A DNA stretch of 64,000 nucleotides from Limisoma sp963601185 (GTDB lineage: Bacteria; Bacteroidota; Bacteroidia; Bacteroidales; Muribaculaceae): contig CAVCEE010000011.1 in NCBI GenBank assembly GCA_963601185.1, forward strand, positions 16,254-80,253, read 5' to 3'. The notes below the pieces were generated by a model. It did no database searches. It saw only the letters and a program-made list of their open reading frames with translations, and was not told the origin of the DNA. Of this stretch, positions 36,377 to 45,098 are shown in pieces. A program made the position numbers and the translations under genes. Each line of letters opens with the position of its first letter. Position 1 is the first letter of the stretch.

Positions 36377-37188
36377 TAGCATTCCCAAACGCAAAAATCA
36401 ACCTCGGACTCTTCATCGAGCGCAAGCGCGAAGACGGGTATCACGACATTTCAACGGTGTTCTACCCCATTCCGCTCTGCGATGCGGTGGAGGTGGTGAG
36501 GGCTGAAAAGACCGAACTGTTTACCTACGGCAACCGTGTTGACTGTCCGCCGGAGAAAAACCTTGTAATGAAGGCATACCGTATGCTAGCGGAGGAATTT
36601 GACCTGCCGCCTGTCGCCATCCACCTCTACAAGCATATTCCCGACGGAGCCGGACTCGGCGGCGGCTCGTCGGACGCCACTGCTGTGGCGAAAATCCTCA
36701 ACTCTATGTTTGCCCTCGGTCTCGACGAGGAAGGCATTGCCGCCAGAGTGAAGCGACTCGGCGCAGACTGTCCGTTTTTTGCCTATAACCGCCCAATGAC
36801 GGCACGCGGCATCGGCGATGTGCTGAAACCAGTTGAGGTTGACTTGCGCGGAACGACAATGGTGGTGGTGAAGCCCGACGTGTCAGTGCCTACTGCCGCC
36901 GCCTATGCCGGAGTAACGCCCAAAATGCCTGCCACCGACATTGCCACGCTGATTGCCTCGCCTGTGGAGAGTTGGAAAGACGCCCTCGCAAACGATTTCG
37001 AAGCAAGCATCTTCCCCAAGCATCCAGGACTGGCGGCATTAAAGCAGTCTCTTTACGATGCCGGCGCAGTCTACGCATCGATGTCGGGCTCCGGCTCTGC
37101 CATATTCGGCATTTTCAAGAGTGACAATTTGGCAGACGCATTTATTGCCAGATGCCAGGAGCACCTGTTATACAAACTGAATCTGTGA
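36373..37188 (+). CDS. ispE: 4-diphosphocytidyl-2-C-methyl-D-erythritol kinase
   Basis: A 271-residue GHMP kinase of the MEP isoprenoid pathway. It starts FPNAKINLGLFIERKREDGYH, has the ATP loop DGAGLGGGSSDATAVAK, the GADCPFFAY substrate segment and C-terminal SMSGSGSAIFGIF. Length is normal. It overlaps the glycosyltransferase gene by ATGA at 36373. Linking an isoprenoid gene to glycosyltransferases may balance lipid carrier supply, but shared transcription may be incidental. Confidence 0.94.
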   Translation: MIAFPNAKINLGLFIERKREDGYHDISTVFYPIPLCDAVEVVRAEKTELFTYGNRVDCPPEKNLVMKAYRMLAEEFDLPPVAIHLYKHIPDGAGLGGGSSDATAVAKILNSMFALGLDEEGIAARVKRLGADCPFFAYNRPMTARGIGDVLKPVEVDLRGTTMVVVKPDVSVPTAAAYAGVTPKMPATDIATLIASPVESWKDALANDFEASIFPKHPGLAALKQSLYDAGAVYASMSGSGSAIFGIFKSDNLADAFIARCQEHLLYKLNL

Positions 37189-37272
37189 GATGTCACGCTA
37201 CTGAAAGTTTGGCAGACTTTTTGATAAGGCTGATTTGATAACACTTACGAAAATAGAAAAAAACGATATATC

Positions 37273-37851
37273 ATGTCAGAAGAATCAAAGAAAGACTTGA
37301 ACGAACAGCAGGAACAGACTGCCGAGATGCCGGAAGTGGAAGCAACAGCGGAAGAGGCTGCTGCTGAGGCTGAAGAACTCACTGCCGAGGAGGCTCTCCA
37401 AAAGCAACTCGACGAAACGAAACAACAACTCGAGAAGGCGCAGAAGGAATATATGTTTCTCCTCGCCGAATTTGACAATTTCCGCAAACGCACTCTGAAA
37501 GAAAAGCAGGACCTCATCAAGAACGCCTCAGAAGGCGCTATGAAGGATCTTCTGCCCATAATTGACGACTTCGAGCGCGCCATTCAGGCTGCCGAAGCGA
37601 GCGACGACGTGGACAGCATCAAGGAGGGAGTAAACCTGATTTACAACAAGTTCGTAAAATATCTGGAGAAAAACGGCGTAAAGGCCATCGACTCCACCGA
37701 TGCCGATTTCGACACCGAATACCACGAAGCAGTGACCACCTTCCCCACCGACGACGAGTCGAAGAAAGGCAAGGTTATCGACACCGTGGCAAAGGGCTAC
37801 ACGATGAACGACAAGGTGATCCGTCACAGCAAAGTTGTTGTGGGACAATAA
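37273..37851 (+). CDS. grpE: Nucleotide exchange factor GrpE
   Basis: A 192-residue DnaK co-chaperone. The first 45 residues are very acidic and low in complexity, followed by a long coiled coil (KQLDETKQQLEKAQKEYMFLLAEF) and the beta domain DTEYHEAVTTFPTDDESKKGKV then GYTMNDKVIRHSKVVVGQ. It accelerates ADP release from DnaK. dnaJ follows 15 nt later. No heat-shock operator was recognised in the 84-nt gap upstream. Confidence 0.94.
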   Translation: MSEESKKDLNEQQEQTAEMPEVEATAEEAAAEAEELTAEEALQKQLDETKQQLEKAQKEYMFLLAEFDNFRKRTLKEKQDLIKNASEGAMKDLLPIIDDFERAIQAAEASDDVDSIKEGVNLIYNKFVKYLEKNGVKAIDSTDADFDTEYHEAVTTFPTDDESKKGKVIDTVAKGYTMNDKVIRHSKVVVGQ

Positions 37852-37852
37852 T

Positions 37853-37860
37853 AAAGGAGG
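37853..37860 (+). promoter_or_regulatory. Strong Shine-Dalgarno of dnaJ
   Basis: AAAGGAGG, 6 nt before the dnaJ ATG, is a full anti-16S match. This is unusual in a window where most starts lack any such sequence. Confidence 0.7.
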
Positions 37861-37866
37861 CTTACA

Positions 37867-39015
37867 ATGAGCGAAAAGAGAGATTACTACGAAGTGCTCG
37901 GCGTTGACAAGCAAGCAACTGCCGACGAGATAAAGAAAGCCTACCGCAAGAAAGCAATCCAGTATCACCCCGACAGAAACCCTGGCGACAAGGAAGCCGA
38001 GGAGAAATTCAAGGAAGCGGCTGAGGCTTACGATGTGCTCAGCAATCCCGACAAGCGTTCCCGCTACGACCAGTTCGGCCACAATATGGGTCCGCAAGGA
38101 TTCAGCGGCGGCGGTGCCGGCGGCTATGGAGGGTTCTCGATGGAGGACATCTTCAGCCAGTTCGGCGACATCTTCGGCGGATTTGGCGGCGGCTTCGGCG
38201 GAAGCAGCCGTGGCGGTCGTCGCATGAACCGCGGCAGCGACCTGCGCATCAACGTGAAGGTAACGCTGAAGGAAGTGGTACACGGCACAACCAAGAAATT
38301 CAAAATTAACAGATATGTGCCTTGCGAGCACTGTAAAGGCACCGGAGCCAAGGATGGCACTGCTTTCCACACCTGCTCCACCTGTAACGGTACCGGTGTG
38401 ATTACACGCGTGCAACGCACCATCCTCGGCATGGCGCAGACACAGTCGCCGTGTCCCGACTGCCACGGTGAGGGCAAAGTCATCTCCGAGCAGTGTCCGC
38501 ACTGCCACGGCGAGGGCGTAGAGCGCAAGGAGGAAATAGTAAGCGTAAACATCCCGGCAGGCGTGGCTGACGGCATGACGCTCAGCATGAGTGGCAAGGG
38601 CAACGCGGCACGCCGCGGCGGCATCACCGGCGACTTGCTCATCCAGGTGAGCGAAGAGAAGCACCCGGAATTGGTGCGCGATGAGAACGACATCACCTAC
38701 AACCTGATGCTCGACTTCCCTACTGCTGTGCTCGGCGGCAAAGTGGAAGTGCCTACGGTCGACGGTCGTGCGCGCGTAACAATCGAGCCAGGCACACAGT
38801 CGGGCAAGGTGCTGCGCATGCGTGGCAAAGGCATCCCGTCAATGCACGGAGGCGGCTGCGGCGACGAACTCATCAACGTGATGATCTACACCCCAGAGCA
38901 TCTGTCGGCAGAGGAGAAGAAAGAAATCGAACGTATGCGCGACTCCGACAATTTCAAGCCGTCGGAAAGCGACAAATGCAGAATATTCAGCCGGTTGAAG
39001 CACATCTTCGACTAA
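37867..39015 (+). CDS. dnaJ: Chaperone DnaJ
   Basis: A 382-residue type I J-protein. J domain with HPD in IQYHPDRNPGD, then a Gly/Phe-rich linker (about residues 75-118), four CxxCxGxG zinc repeats (CEHCKGTG, CSTCNGTG, CPDCHGEG, CPHCHGEG) and the C-terminal substrate-binding domains (GKVLRMRGKGIPSMHGGGCGD). It delivers unfolded clients to DnaK and stimulates its ATPase. It is preceded by a perfect Shine-Dalgarno sequence and followed by a terminator. Confidence 0.97.
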   Translation: MSEKRDYYEVLGVDKQATADEIKKAYRKKAIQYHPDRNPGDKEAEEKFKEAAEAYDVLSNPDKRSRYDQFGHNMGPQGFSGGGAGGYGGFSMEDIFSQFGDIFGGFGGGFGGSSRGGRRMNRGSDLRINVKVTLKEVVHGTTKKFKINRYVPCEHCKGTGAKDGTAFHTCSTCNGTGVITRVQRTILGMAQTQSPCPDCHGEGKVISEQCPHCHGEGVERKEEIVSVNIPAGVADGMTLSMSGKGNAARRGGITGDLLIQVSEEKHPELVRDENDITYNLMLDFPTAVLGGKVEVPTVDGRARVTIEPGTQSGKVLRMRGKGIPSMHGGGCGDELINVMIYTPEHLSAEEKKEIERMRDSDNFKPSESDKCRIFSRLKHIFD

Positions 39016-39034
39016 CTCCCAAAACACCAACACA

Positions 39035-39065
39035 AAAGCGTGCCCACCCTGGCGCGCTTTTTTTA
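39035..39065 (+). terminator. Terminator after dnaJ
   Basis: AAAGCGTGCC pairs with GGCGCGCTTT through 10 pairs including one G-U, followed by a run of T. Beyond it, 39066-39212 is AT-rich with no gene and marks the left edge of the type II restriction-modification insert. Confidence 0.85.
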
Positions 39066-39212
39066 TATACACTCGTCACCGTTTGACAAAAAAGATGTTT
39101 CGTTTCGTCGTTTTTGCAAAGTCGACATTGATTAATGGCAATATTAGGAAAAATATGATTAACTTTACCAAACGTATCTATTGGCAACAAATTTCTGAAA
39201 AGAGATAAACAA

Positions 39213-40544
39213 ATGATTAGATTTATAGACCTTTTTGCCGGAATTGGCGGAATACGCTGCGGACTAGAGCTCGCAGCGAAAGAACTTGGAATTGAAACGA
39301 AATGCGTTTTCACATCCGAGATAAAGCCGTATGCCATAAAGGTTCTTAAACAAAATCACCCAAACGAGTCCATTGCTGGAGATATAACGCAAGTTAAATC
39401 AAGCGACATCCCCGATTTCGACATTCTGTTGGGCGGATTTCCTTGCCAGGCGTTTTCTTCAGCCGGCAAAAGGATGGGGTTTGCGGATACAAGAGGTACA
39501 TTATTCTTTGAGGTTGAGCGCATACTGAGGGAAAAGAAACCTAAAGGCTTTTTGCTTGAAAATGTTGAGGGGCTGGAAACCCATGACCGTGGCAACACCT
39601 TGCGCACGATAATCACCCATCTGAAAGCATTGGATTACGAGGTGAATTACCGTGTACTCAACTCCAAGAACTACGGAGTCCCACAGGAGCGCAAACGCAT
39701 TTACATTGTCGGAACAAGAAACTGCATAGTGCCTCTTGCCGGAATGAAACAATCCAAGGCTGTTCTCGGCGACATTCTTGAAAAGGGCAAGCCAACAAGC
39801 CACACCCCATTTGTCGAGCAACTGCTTTCAAAGTTCACCATTGAAGAACTTTACGGAAAGTCCATCAAAGACAAGCGCGGCGGTTCCACCAACATACATA
39901 GTTGGGATTTGGAGATAAAGGGCGCAGTAAGCAACGAGCAGAAACGCCTGCTTAACGAAATGCTCAAGGAGCGCAGAAAAAAGAAATGGGCGGAACTGAT
40001 AGGCATCGACTGGATGGACGGTATGCCGTTGACTGAAGAGCAAATATCATCTTTCTATAAATCCGACCATTTGCATGAAATGCTTGACGACTTGGAGAAA
40101 AAGGGCTATCTAAAATTCGAGTATCCAAAGAAGAAAGTAACCTCCGAAAACGAGCAAGGCATTTCCTCCAGCCATAGAGAATATGACACGACTAAGCCAA
40201 AGGGTTACAATATTGTCGCAGGAAAGCTGAGCTTTGAAATAAACAAGGTTCTGAGTCCTAAAGAAATCGCTCCGACATTGGTTGCTATGGATATGCAGAA
40301 ACTCTATGTCGGCGACAACGGCGGTTTGCGCCGTTTCACGTTGCGCGAAGGATTGCGGCTATGCGGTTATCCCGAAAGTTACAAGTTTGACGTAACGGAA
40401 AAAGAAGGCTTTGACCTATTGGGAAATACCGTGGTTGTACCTGTTATCAAAGCAGTTGCCACTCAATTGTTGAAATGTTTAAATCTTCGCAATTATGAAG
40501 AACTTGACACCAGAGCAAGTGTACGACAGGTTGCTCAATGTTGA
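39213..40544 (+). CDS. Type II DNA (cytosine-5-)-methyltransferase
   Basis: A 443-residue C5-cytosine methyltransferase. Motif I is FIDLFAGIGGIRCGLE, motif IV is GGFPCQAFSSAGKRMGF with nucleophile Cys78, motif VI is FLLENVEGL, motif VIII is NYGVPQERKRIYIVG, and the C-terminal motifs end with LCGYPES and LLGNTVVVPVIKAVA. It protects host DNA from the endonuclease encoded next, whose gene overlaps this one by 50 nt. By association with an NgoBV-like nuclease the target may be GGNNCC. Its AT content and codon use differ visibly from the GC-rich neighbours, consistent with horizontal gain. Confidence 0.92.
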   Translation: MIRFIDLFAGIGGIRCGLELAAKELGIETKCVFTSEIKPYAIKVLKQNHPNESIAGDITQVKSSDIPDFDILLGGFPCQAFSSAGKRMGFADTRGTLFFEVERILREKKPKGFLLENVEGLETHDRGNTLRTIITHLKALDYEVNYRVLNSKNYGVPQERKRIYIVGTRNCIVPLAGMKQSKAVLGDILEKGKPTSHTPFVEQLLSKFTIEELYGKSIKDKRGGSTNIHSWDLEIKGAVSNEQKRLLNEMLKERRKKKWAELIGIDWMDGMPLTEEQISSFYKSDHLHEMLDDLEKKGYLKFEYPKKKVTSENEQGISSSHREYDTTKPKGYNIVAGKLSFEINKVLSPKEIAPTLVAMDMQKLYVGDNGGLRRFTLREGLRLCGYPESYKFDVTEKEGFDLLGNTVVVPVIKAVATQLLKCLNLRNYEELDTRASVRQVAQC

Positions 40545-41232
40545 CAAGATATTGACAATAAAAGGTCAAATCCGTTTCCACCTTGGAGATGTGAACATCA
40601 TCGTAAAGCAAAAAGATGTTGTCGGGAACATAATTCAAGAATGGTTGGAGGGTTGGCTTGCAAAGGCGAAGATTGCGTATGCCAGCAATCCGAATCCACA
40701 AATGCCACCAGACATATTCCTCAATCCTGATGACAAGTCGAAAGATTTGCTTGAAGTAAAAGCATTCAACTATGAAGCAACGCCAGGGTTTGACATCGCA
40801 GATTTCAAATCTTACCAGCAGGAAATAATCGACAAGCCGTATATGCTTCACACAAAATATCTCATATTCGGATATATGATGTCGGACAAGGGCGAGGTTA
40901 CCATAAAGAAACTTTGGCTTCAGAATGTCTGGGAGATATGCAGAACATCTGACAAATGGGCTATCAACGTACAATTCAAGAACGGGACAGTACACAAGAT
41001 TCGTCCTGCAAAATGGTATTCCAACAGCAAAGCCATTCATTACACCACATTTGAATGCCTTGAAGATTATCTGTCGGCAATAGAAGAGACCGTCTACAAA
41101 AACCCGGACACGCGCGACAAGGCAATCGGATGGAAAGAGAGGATGGAAAACAGTTACCGGAATTTCTATAACAAGGAAATCCATATCCCTCGTTGGATGG
41201 ACGTCAAGGACAAGTATTTCAAGAAAGAATAG
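40495..41232 (+). CDS. Type II restriction endonuclease, NgoBV-like
   Basis: A 245-residue protein following the methyltransferase. The probable PD-(D/E)xK site is PPDIFLNPDDKSKDLLEVKAFN, and the context GNIIQEWLEGWLAKAKI and FDIADFKSYQQEI recalls the NgoBV/NlaIV family that cuts GGNNCC; this assignment is from memory of the family, so the target is moderate confidence. The 50-nt overlap with the methyltransferase in a different frame should couple their translation. It has the same AT-rich composition as its partner. Confidence 0.72.
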   Translation: MKNLTPEQVYDRLLNVDKILTIKGQIRFHLGDVNIIVKQKDVVGNIIQEWLEGWLAKAKIAYASNPNPQMPPDIFLNPDDKSKDLLEVKAFNYEATPGFDIADFKSYQQEIIDKPYMLHTKYLIFGYMMSDKGEVTIKKLWLQNVWEICRTSDKWAINVQFKNGTVHKIRPAKWYSNSKAIHYTTFECLEDYLSAIEETVYKNPDTRDKAIGWKERMENSYRNFYNKEIHIPRWMDVKDKYFKKE

Positions 41233-41309
41233 TCCTATGCATCAACAAACGTAGGTTCGGGAATTTGCTTTTTCAGCCACAGGATTAGTAATAATCCGTT
41301 AATTATGCC

Positions 41310-41317
41310 TATTTTTG
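41310..41317 (+). promoter_or_regulatory. -7 box upstream of the acyl-CoA synthetase gene
   Basis: TATTTTTG matches TAnnTTTG and lies 24 nt before the start codon. No TTTG -33 element is visible at the expected distance. Confidence 0.45.
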
Positions 41318-41341
41318 CAGAAACGATAACGATCATTCATT

Positions 41342-42985
41342 ATGCAACATATTAATGAAATCCTTCAAAATTCAATACAGAAGAACTGGGAGGAACTGGC
41401 TTTAACCGATTTCGGCGGAATATCTTTGCAATACCGCGACATTGCGCGCAAAGTTGCCAAACTCCACCTTTTGTTTGAACACGCTGGCATCAAGGAGGGC
41501 GACAAGATTGCTCTCTGTGGCAAAAACAGTACGCAATGGGCTGTGGCTTTCATCGCAGGGCTGACCTATGGCGCTGTGCCTGTGCCTATTCTCCACGAAT
41601 TCAAGCCGGATCAGGTGCACCACATCCTCAATCACTCTGATTCCCGCATACTGTTCTGCGACCAGAACATCTACAAGCAACTCGACCTGACAACAACGCA
41701 GGAAATCGATGCTGCTTTCGACATTGCCGACTATTCTCTGCTTGAATCGAAAAGCGAAAACATAAAGTACGCTCGCGCTCACCTCAACGAGATTTTCGGG
41801 CAACGCTACCCGGAGCGGTTCACCGCCAACGATGTGGCTTACAAAACTCCCGATATGGAGCAACTCGCCATCATCAACTACACTTCGGGCTCGACCGGCT
41901 TCTCGAAAGGCGTGATGGTGCCCTACCGCGCAATCTCGTCGAACATTGCCTTTGCGCTCACCAAACTGTCGTGGCTCGGTCCGGGCGACGAGACAATCTG
42001 TATGCTTCCGCTTGCCCATATGTTCGGACTCTCCATCGAGATGCTCCATCCGTTGGCAAAAGGATGCCACATCAATTTCCTCACGCGCGTGCCGTCGCCG
42101 AAAATCATCATGGACGCTTTTGCAAAGGCTCGTCCACGACTGATTATCACAGTGCCGCTGGTGCTTGAGAAAATTATCAAGACCAAGGTGTTCCCTCTGC
42201 TCGACAAGCCTGTGATGAAACTCCTGATGACTATGCCGTTTGTCAACGACCGACTGCTTGCCAAAATCAAGGCAAAACTCAACGAAACGTTTGGCGGACA
42301 ACTCTTTGAAATCATCATCGGCGGCGCGGCTCTCAACGCCGACGTGGAGAAATTCCTCCGCCGCATCAATTTCCCATACACCGTGGGCTACGGCATGACG
42401 GAGTGCGCTCCGCTCATCTCCTATGCTGGCCACGAAATCAACCGTCCAGGTGCTTGCGGTCTGCCTACCGACAACGTGGAAGTGAAGGTTGACTCTGCCG
42501 ACCCTGAGAACATCGCGGGCGAACTCCTCGTGCGCGGCGCAAACGTGATGCTCGGCTACTACAAGAACCCCGAAGAGACTGACACCGCACTGCGCGACGG
42601 CTGGCTTCACACTGGTGACATCTGCAACATCGACAGCGACGGCTTCATCTATATCCGCGGTCGCAACAAGAACATGATTCTCGGTCCGTCGGGACAGAAC
42701 ATTTACCCGGAGGAGATTGAGCAGAAACTCAACAACCTCCCTTACGTCGGCGAATCGATTGTGCTTGAACGCAACGGCAAGATTGTCGCTCTGGTGCATC
42801 CCGACTACGACAATGCCCACGCCCAAGGACTTTCCGACGAGGACATTGCCAAACTGATGAACGACAACATCACCCAACTCAACAAGGAAATCCCAGCCTA
42901 CTCGCATGTGGCTTCAGTGGAAATCCACGAAGAAGAATTTGAGAAGACCCCGAAGCGTTCCATCCGCCGCTTCCTTTACAAATAA
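41342..42985 (+). CDS. AMP-binding acyl-CoA synthetase (long-chain fatty acid type)
   Basis: A 547-residue adenylate-forming enzyme. The AMP-binding motif is YTSGSTGFSKGVMVP, followed by VGYGMTECAPLISYAG, GWLHTGDICNIDSDGFIYIRGR and the C-terminal lysine region PKRSIRRFLYK. It should activate a fatty acid to acyl-AMP and pass it to CoA (or possibly to a carrier protein). Bacteroidota have several paralogues, so chain-length preference cannot be told. It has a short overhang into, but does not share a frame with, the TlpA-like gene that follows 22 nt later. Confidence 0.88.
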   Translation: MQHINEILQNSIQKNWEELALTDFGGISLQYRDIARKVAKLHLLFEHAGIKEGDKIALCGKNSTQWAVAFIAGLTYGAVPVPILHEFKPDQVHHILNHSDSRILFCDQNIYKQLDLTTTQEIDAAFDIADYSLLESKSENIKYARAHLNEIFGQRYPERFTANDVAYKTPDMEQLAIINYTSGSTGFSKGVMVPYRAISSNIAFALTKLSWLGPGDETICMLPLAHMFGLSIEMLHPLAKGCHINFLTRVPSPKIIMDAFAKARPRLIITVPLVLEKIIKTKVFPLLDKPVMKLLMTMPFVNDRLLAKIKAKLNETFGGQLFEIIIGGAALNADVEKFLRRINFPYTVGYGMTECAPLISYAGHEINRPGACGLPTDNVEVKVDSADPENIAGELLVRGANVMLGYYKNPEETDTALRDGWLHTGDICNIDSDGFIYIRGRNKNMILGPSGQNIYPEEIEQKLNNLPYVGESIVLERNGKIVALVHPDYDNAHAQGLSDEDIAKLMNDNITQLNKEIPAYSHVASVEIHEEEFEKTPKRSIRRFLYK

Positions 42986-43007
42986 GCAATCAAAGACATA
43001 TATATCA

Positions 43008-44075
43008 ATGAAGAAGATAAGCATTCTGGCAGCCATCGCACTCACAAGTGTGGCAGCCTCAGCACAGACAATGACACTCAAGGGCACTATGCCCGACGAA
43101 TACAACGGCAAGAAGGTGGTACTCGTTGACCTCGACACACGCGCGCACCTCGACAGCACGACGGTGAAAGCCGGCAACATTACGTTCAACACCAAGGTAA
43201 CCGACGGCAAGGCTATACCAGCGGCACTGACCGTGAATAACCGCCGCGTGCTTAATTTCATCCTCGAGCCGGGCGAAGCCATCATCAACGAGAACGGACA
43301 GGTGAAAGGCACTCCGCTCAACAACCTCAACGAGAGTGTTGCCGAGGCTCTCGATAGCCTCAGCCGTGACTACAAGGCCAAGCAAGGCGAGATTATGAAG
43401 TCGCAGATGAGCAACGACGAGAAGATGAAGGCAGCCGAGGCTCTCTACAACGAGACTGCAATGAAAAACGGCGAACTTCTTCTTGACAGTTACAATGCCA
43501 ACAAGACCAACGCCGTGGGCTATATGCTCTTCCAAGAGGTTGCCGATGGTATGAGCGTGGAGGAAATCGACAGTCTGCTGGTTGGCGCTGCCGACTGGAT
43601 TAAAGCATCGAAGGCTGTGGCTGCATTCAAGAACGTTGCCATCAACCTCGAAAAGACTGCCCCGGGCAAGATGTTTACCGACTTTTCCGTAAAGACAAGC
43701 GACGGAAAGACCGTCAAACTGTCGGACTATGTGGGCAAGGGTGACTATGTGGTGCTCGATTTCTTCGCAAGTTGGTGCGGTCCGTGCCGCCGCGAGATGC
43801 CTACATTGAAAGGCATCTACAACAAGCACAACGGCAAGGGTCTGAAGGTAATCGGTCTTGCCGTATGGGATGAACCTGCCGACACCAAGAAGTGCATCAA
43901 GGAACTCTCGTTGCCTTGGACGGTAATCGACAACGCACAGGCTGTGCCTACCGACATCTACGGTGTGCGCGGCATCCCTCACATCATCATCTTTGCGCCC
44001 GACGGCACTATCGTGGCGCGCGACCTCCGCGGCGAAGAACTGGCTGCCAAGGTCGACGAACTGCTCGCAAAATAA
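43008..44075 (+). CDS. TlpA-like thiol-disulfide oxidoreductase with DUF4369 domain
   Basis: A 355-residue periplasmic protein. Signal peptide KKISILAAIALTSVAASAQ, an N-terminal DUF4369 beta domain (LKGTMPDEYNGKKVVLVDL), a helical linker, then an AhpC/TSA-thioredoxin domain with FFASWCGPCRREMP (CGPC near residue 258) and the cis-Pro region GVRGIPHIIIFAPDG. It probably reduces disulfides in envelope proteins. The start at 43008 begins the signal peptide; the longer frame from 42906 overlaps the synthetase gene. Confidence 0.88.
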   Translation: MKKISILAAIALTSVAASAQTMTLKGTMPDEYNGKKVVLVDLDTRAHLDSTTVKAGNITFNTKVTDGKAIPAALTVNNRRVLNFILEPGEAIINENGQVKGTPLNNLNESVAEALDSLSRDYKAKQGEIMKSQMSNDEKMKAAEALYNETAMKNGELLLDSYNANKTNAVGYMLFQEVADGMSVEEIDSLLVGAADWIKASKAVAAFKNVAINLEKTAPGKMFTDFSVKTSDGKTVKLSDYVGKGDYVVLDFFASWCGPCRREMPTLKGIYNKHNGKGLKVIGLAVWDEPADTKKCIKELSLPWTVIDNAQAVPTDIYGVRGIPHIIIFAPDGTIVARDLRGEELAAKVDELLAK

Positions 44076-44087
44076 CAACTGTAGGCG

Positions 44088-45086
44088 ATGGCTTATTTCT
44101 CTATAATCATCCCTGTCTACAACCGCATTGATGAGGTGCGCGACCTTCTCGACAGCCTTGCCCGGCAAACCGACAAGGACTTTGAGGTGGTAATCGTGGA
44201 GGACGGGTCTACGCAGCGATGCGACGGCGTGGTGGCACAGTTTGCCGACCGCGTTGACGTGAAATATTTCTTCAAGGAGAACGAGGGACGGAGCATTGCC
44301 CGCAACTACGGCATGGAGCGTGCTACGGGCGAATATTTCCTGTTTTTCGACTCCGACTGCGTTATTCCCGAACACTATATCGCCACTCTCGGCAAGGCTC
44401 TCAAGGAGCATCCTACCGACTGCTTCGGCGGTCCTGACGCAGCCCACAGTTCGTTCAGCGACACGCAGAAAGCCATCAACTACTCAATGACATCGTTTCT
44501 CACCACTGGAGGCATCCGCGGCGGCAAGGTGCAACTGGAGAAGTTCGTGCCGCGCACGTTCAACATGGGTTTCTCCCGCAATGTGTGGGAAAAGGTCGGC
44601 GGTTTCCGCGAGATGTTTTCGGAGGACATCGATATGAGCACACGCATCCGCAAAGCCGGATTTTCAATTTCGCTCATCCGCGATGCCTACGTCTACCATA
44701 AGCGCCGCGTCAATATGCGCCTGTTCTGCCGGCAAGTCTACGTGTTCGGTATGTCGCGCATCACGCTCTATCTGCTCTACCCCGAGTCGCTGAAACTCGT
44801 GCACTGGCTTCCTGCCGTGTTTGTTATGGGAGTAGTGGCAATGGCTCTGTCGGCAATTTTCGCACACTGGATGTGGATTCTTCCGCTGGCGGCATATCTG
44901 CTGGCTGTGTTTGTCTGCGCTTGGGCGGAAACAAAGAAACTGAAAATCGCAGCGTTGTCCATCGCGGCAAGCGTAATTCAGTTGGGCGGCTACGGATGCG
45001 GATTTCTGAAAGCGTTTTTCACCAAGATTCTGCTGCGCCGCGGCCGTGACATCAACGAGGAAATAGCCATCCGCAAAGGCAAATAA
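44088..45086 (+). CDS. Membrane-anchored glycosyltransferase family 2
   Basis: A 332-residue GT-A enzyme. FSIIIPVYNRIDEVRDLLDSL and VVIVEDGSTQRCDG form the nucleotide site; FFDSDCVIPEHY holds the DxD-type metal site, and MFSEDIDMSTRIRKAG contains the catalytic ED. Two hydrophobic helices near residues 240-285 anchor it to the membrane. It lies 12 nt after the TlpA-like gene and 12 nt before radC. Confidence 0.87.
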   Translation: MAYFSIIIPVYNRIDEVRDLLDSLARQTDKDFEVVIVEDGSTQRCDGVVAQFADRVDVKYFFKENEGRSIARNYGMERATGEYFLFFDSDCVIPEHYIATLGKALKEHPTDCFGGPDAAHSSFSDTQKAINYSMTSFLTTGGIRGGKVQLEKFVPRTFNMGFSRNVWEKVGGFREMFSEDIDMSTRIRKAGFSISLIRDAYVYHKRRVNMRLFCRQVYVFGMSRITLYLLYPESLKLVHWLPAVFVMGVVAMALSAIFAHWMWILPLAAYLLAVFVCAWAETKKLKIAALSIAASVIQLGGYGCGFLKAFFTKILLRRGRDINEEIAIRKGK

Positions 45087-45098
45087 CCATAAATAACT

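Noticed and set aside
37189..37272. A heat-shock operator before grpE
   Set aside because: No CIRCE-like inverted repeat or other known operator was found in the 84-nt gap.
41402..42907. A 501-codon minus-strand frame over the acyl-CoA synthetase gene
   Set aside because: It is a high-GC antisense shadow; the plus-strand product has all AMP-binding motifs.
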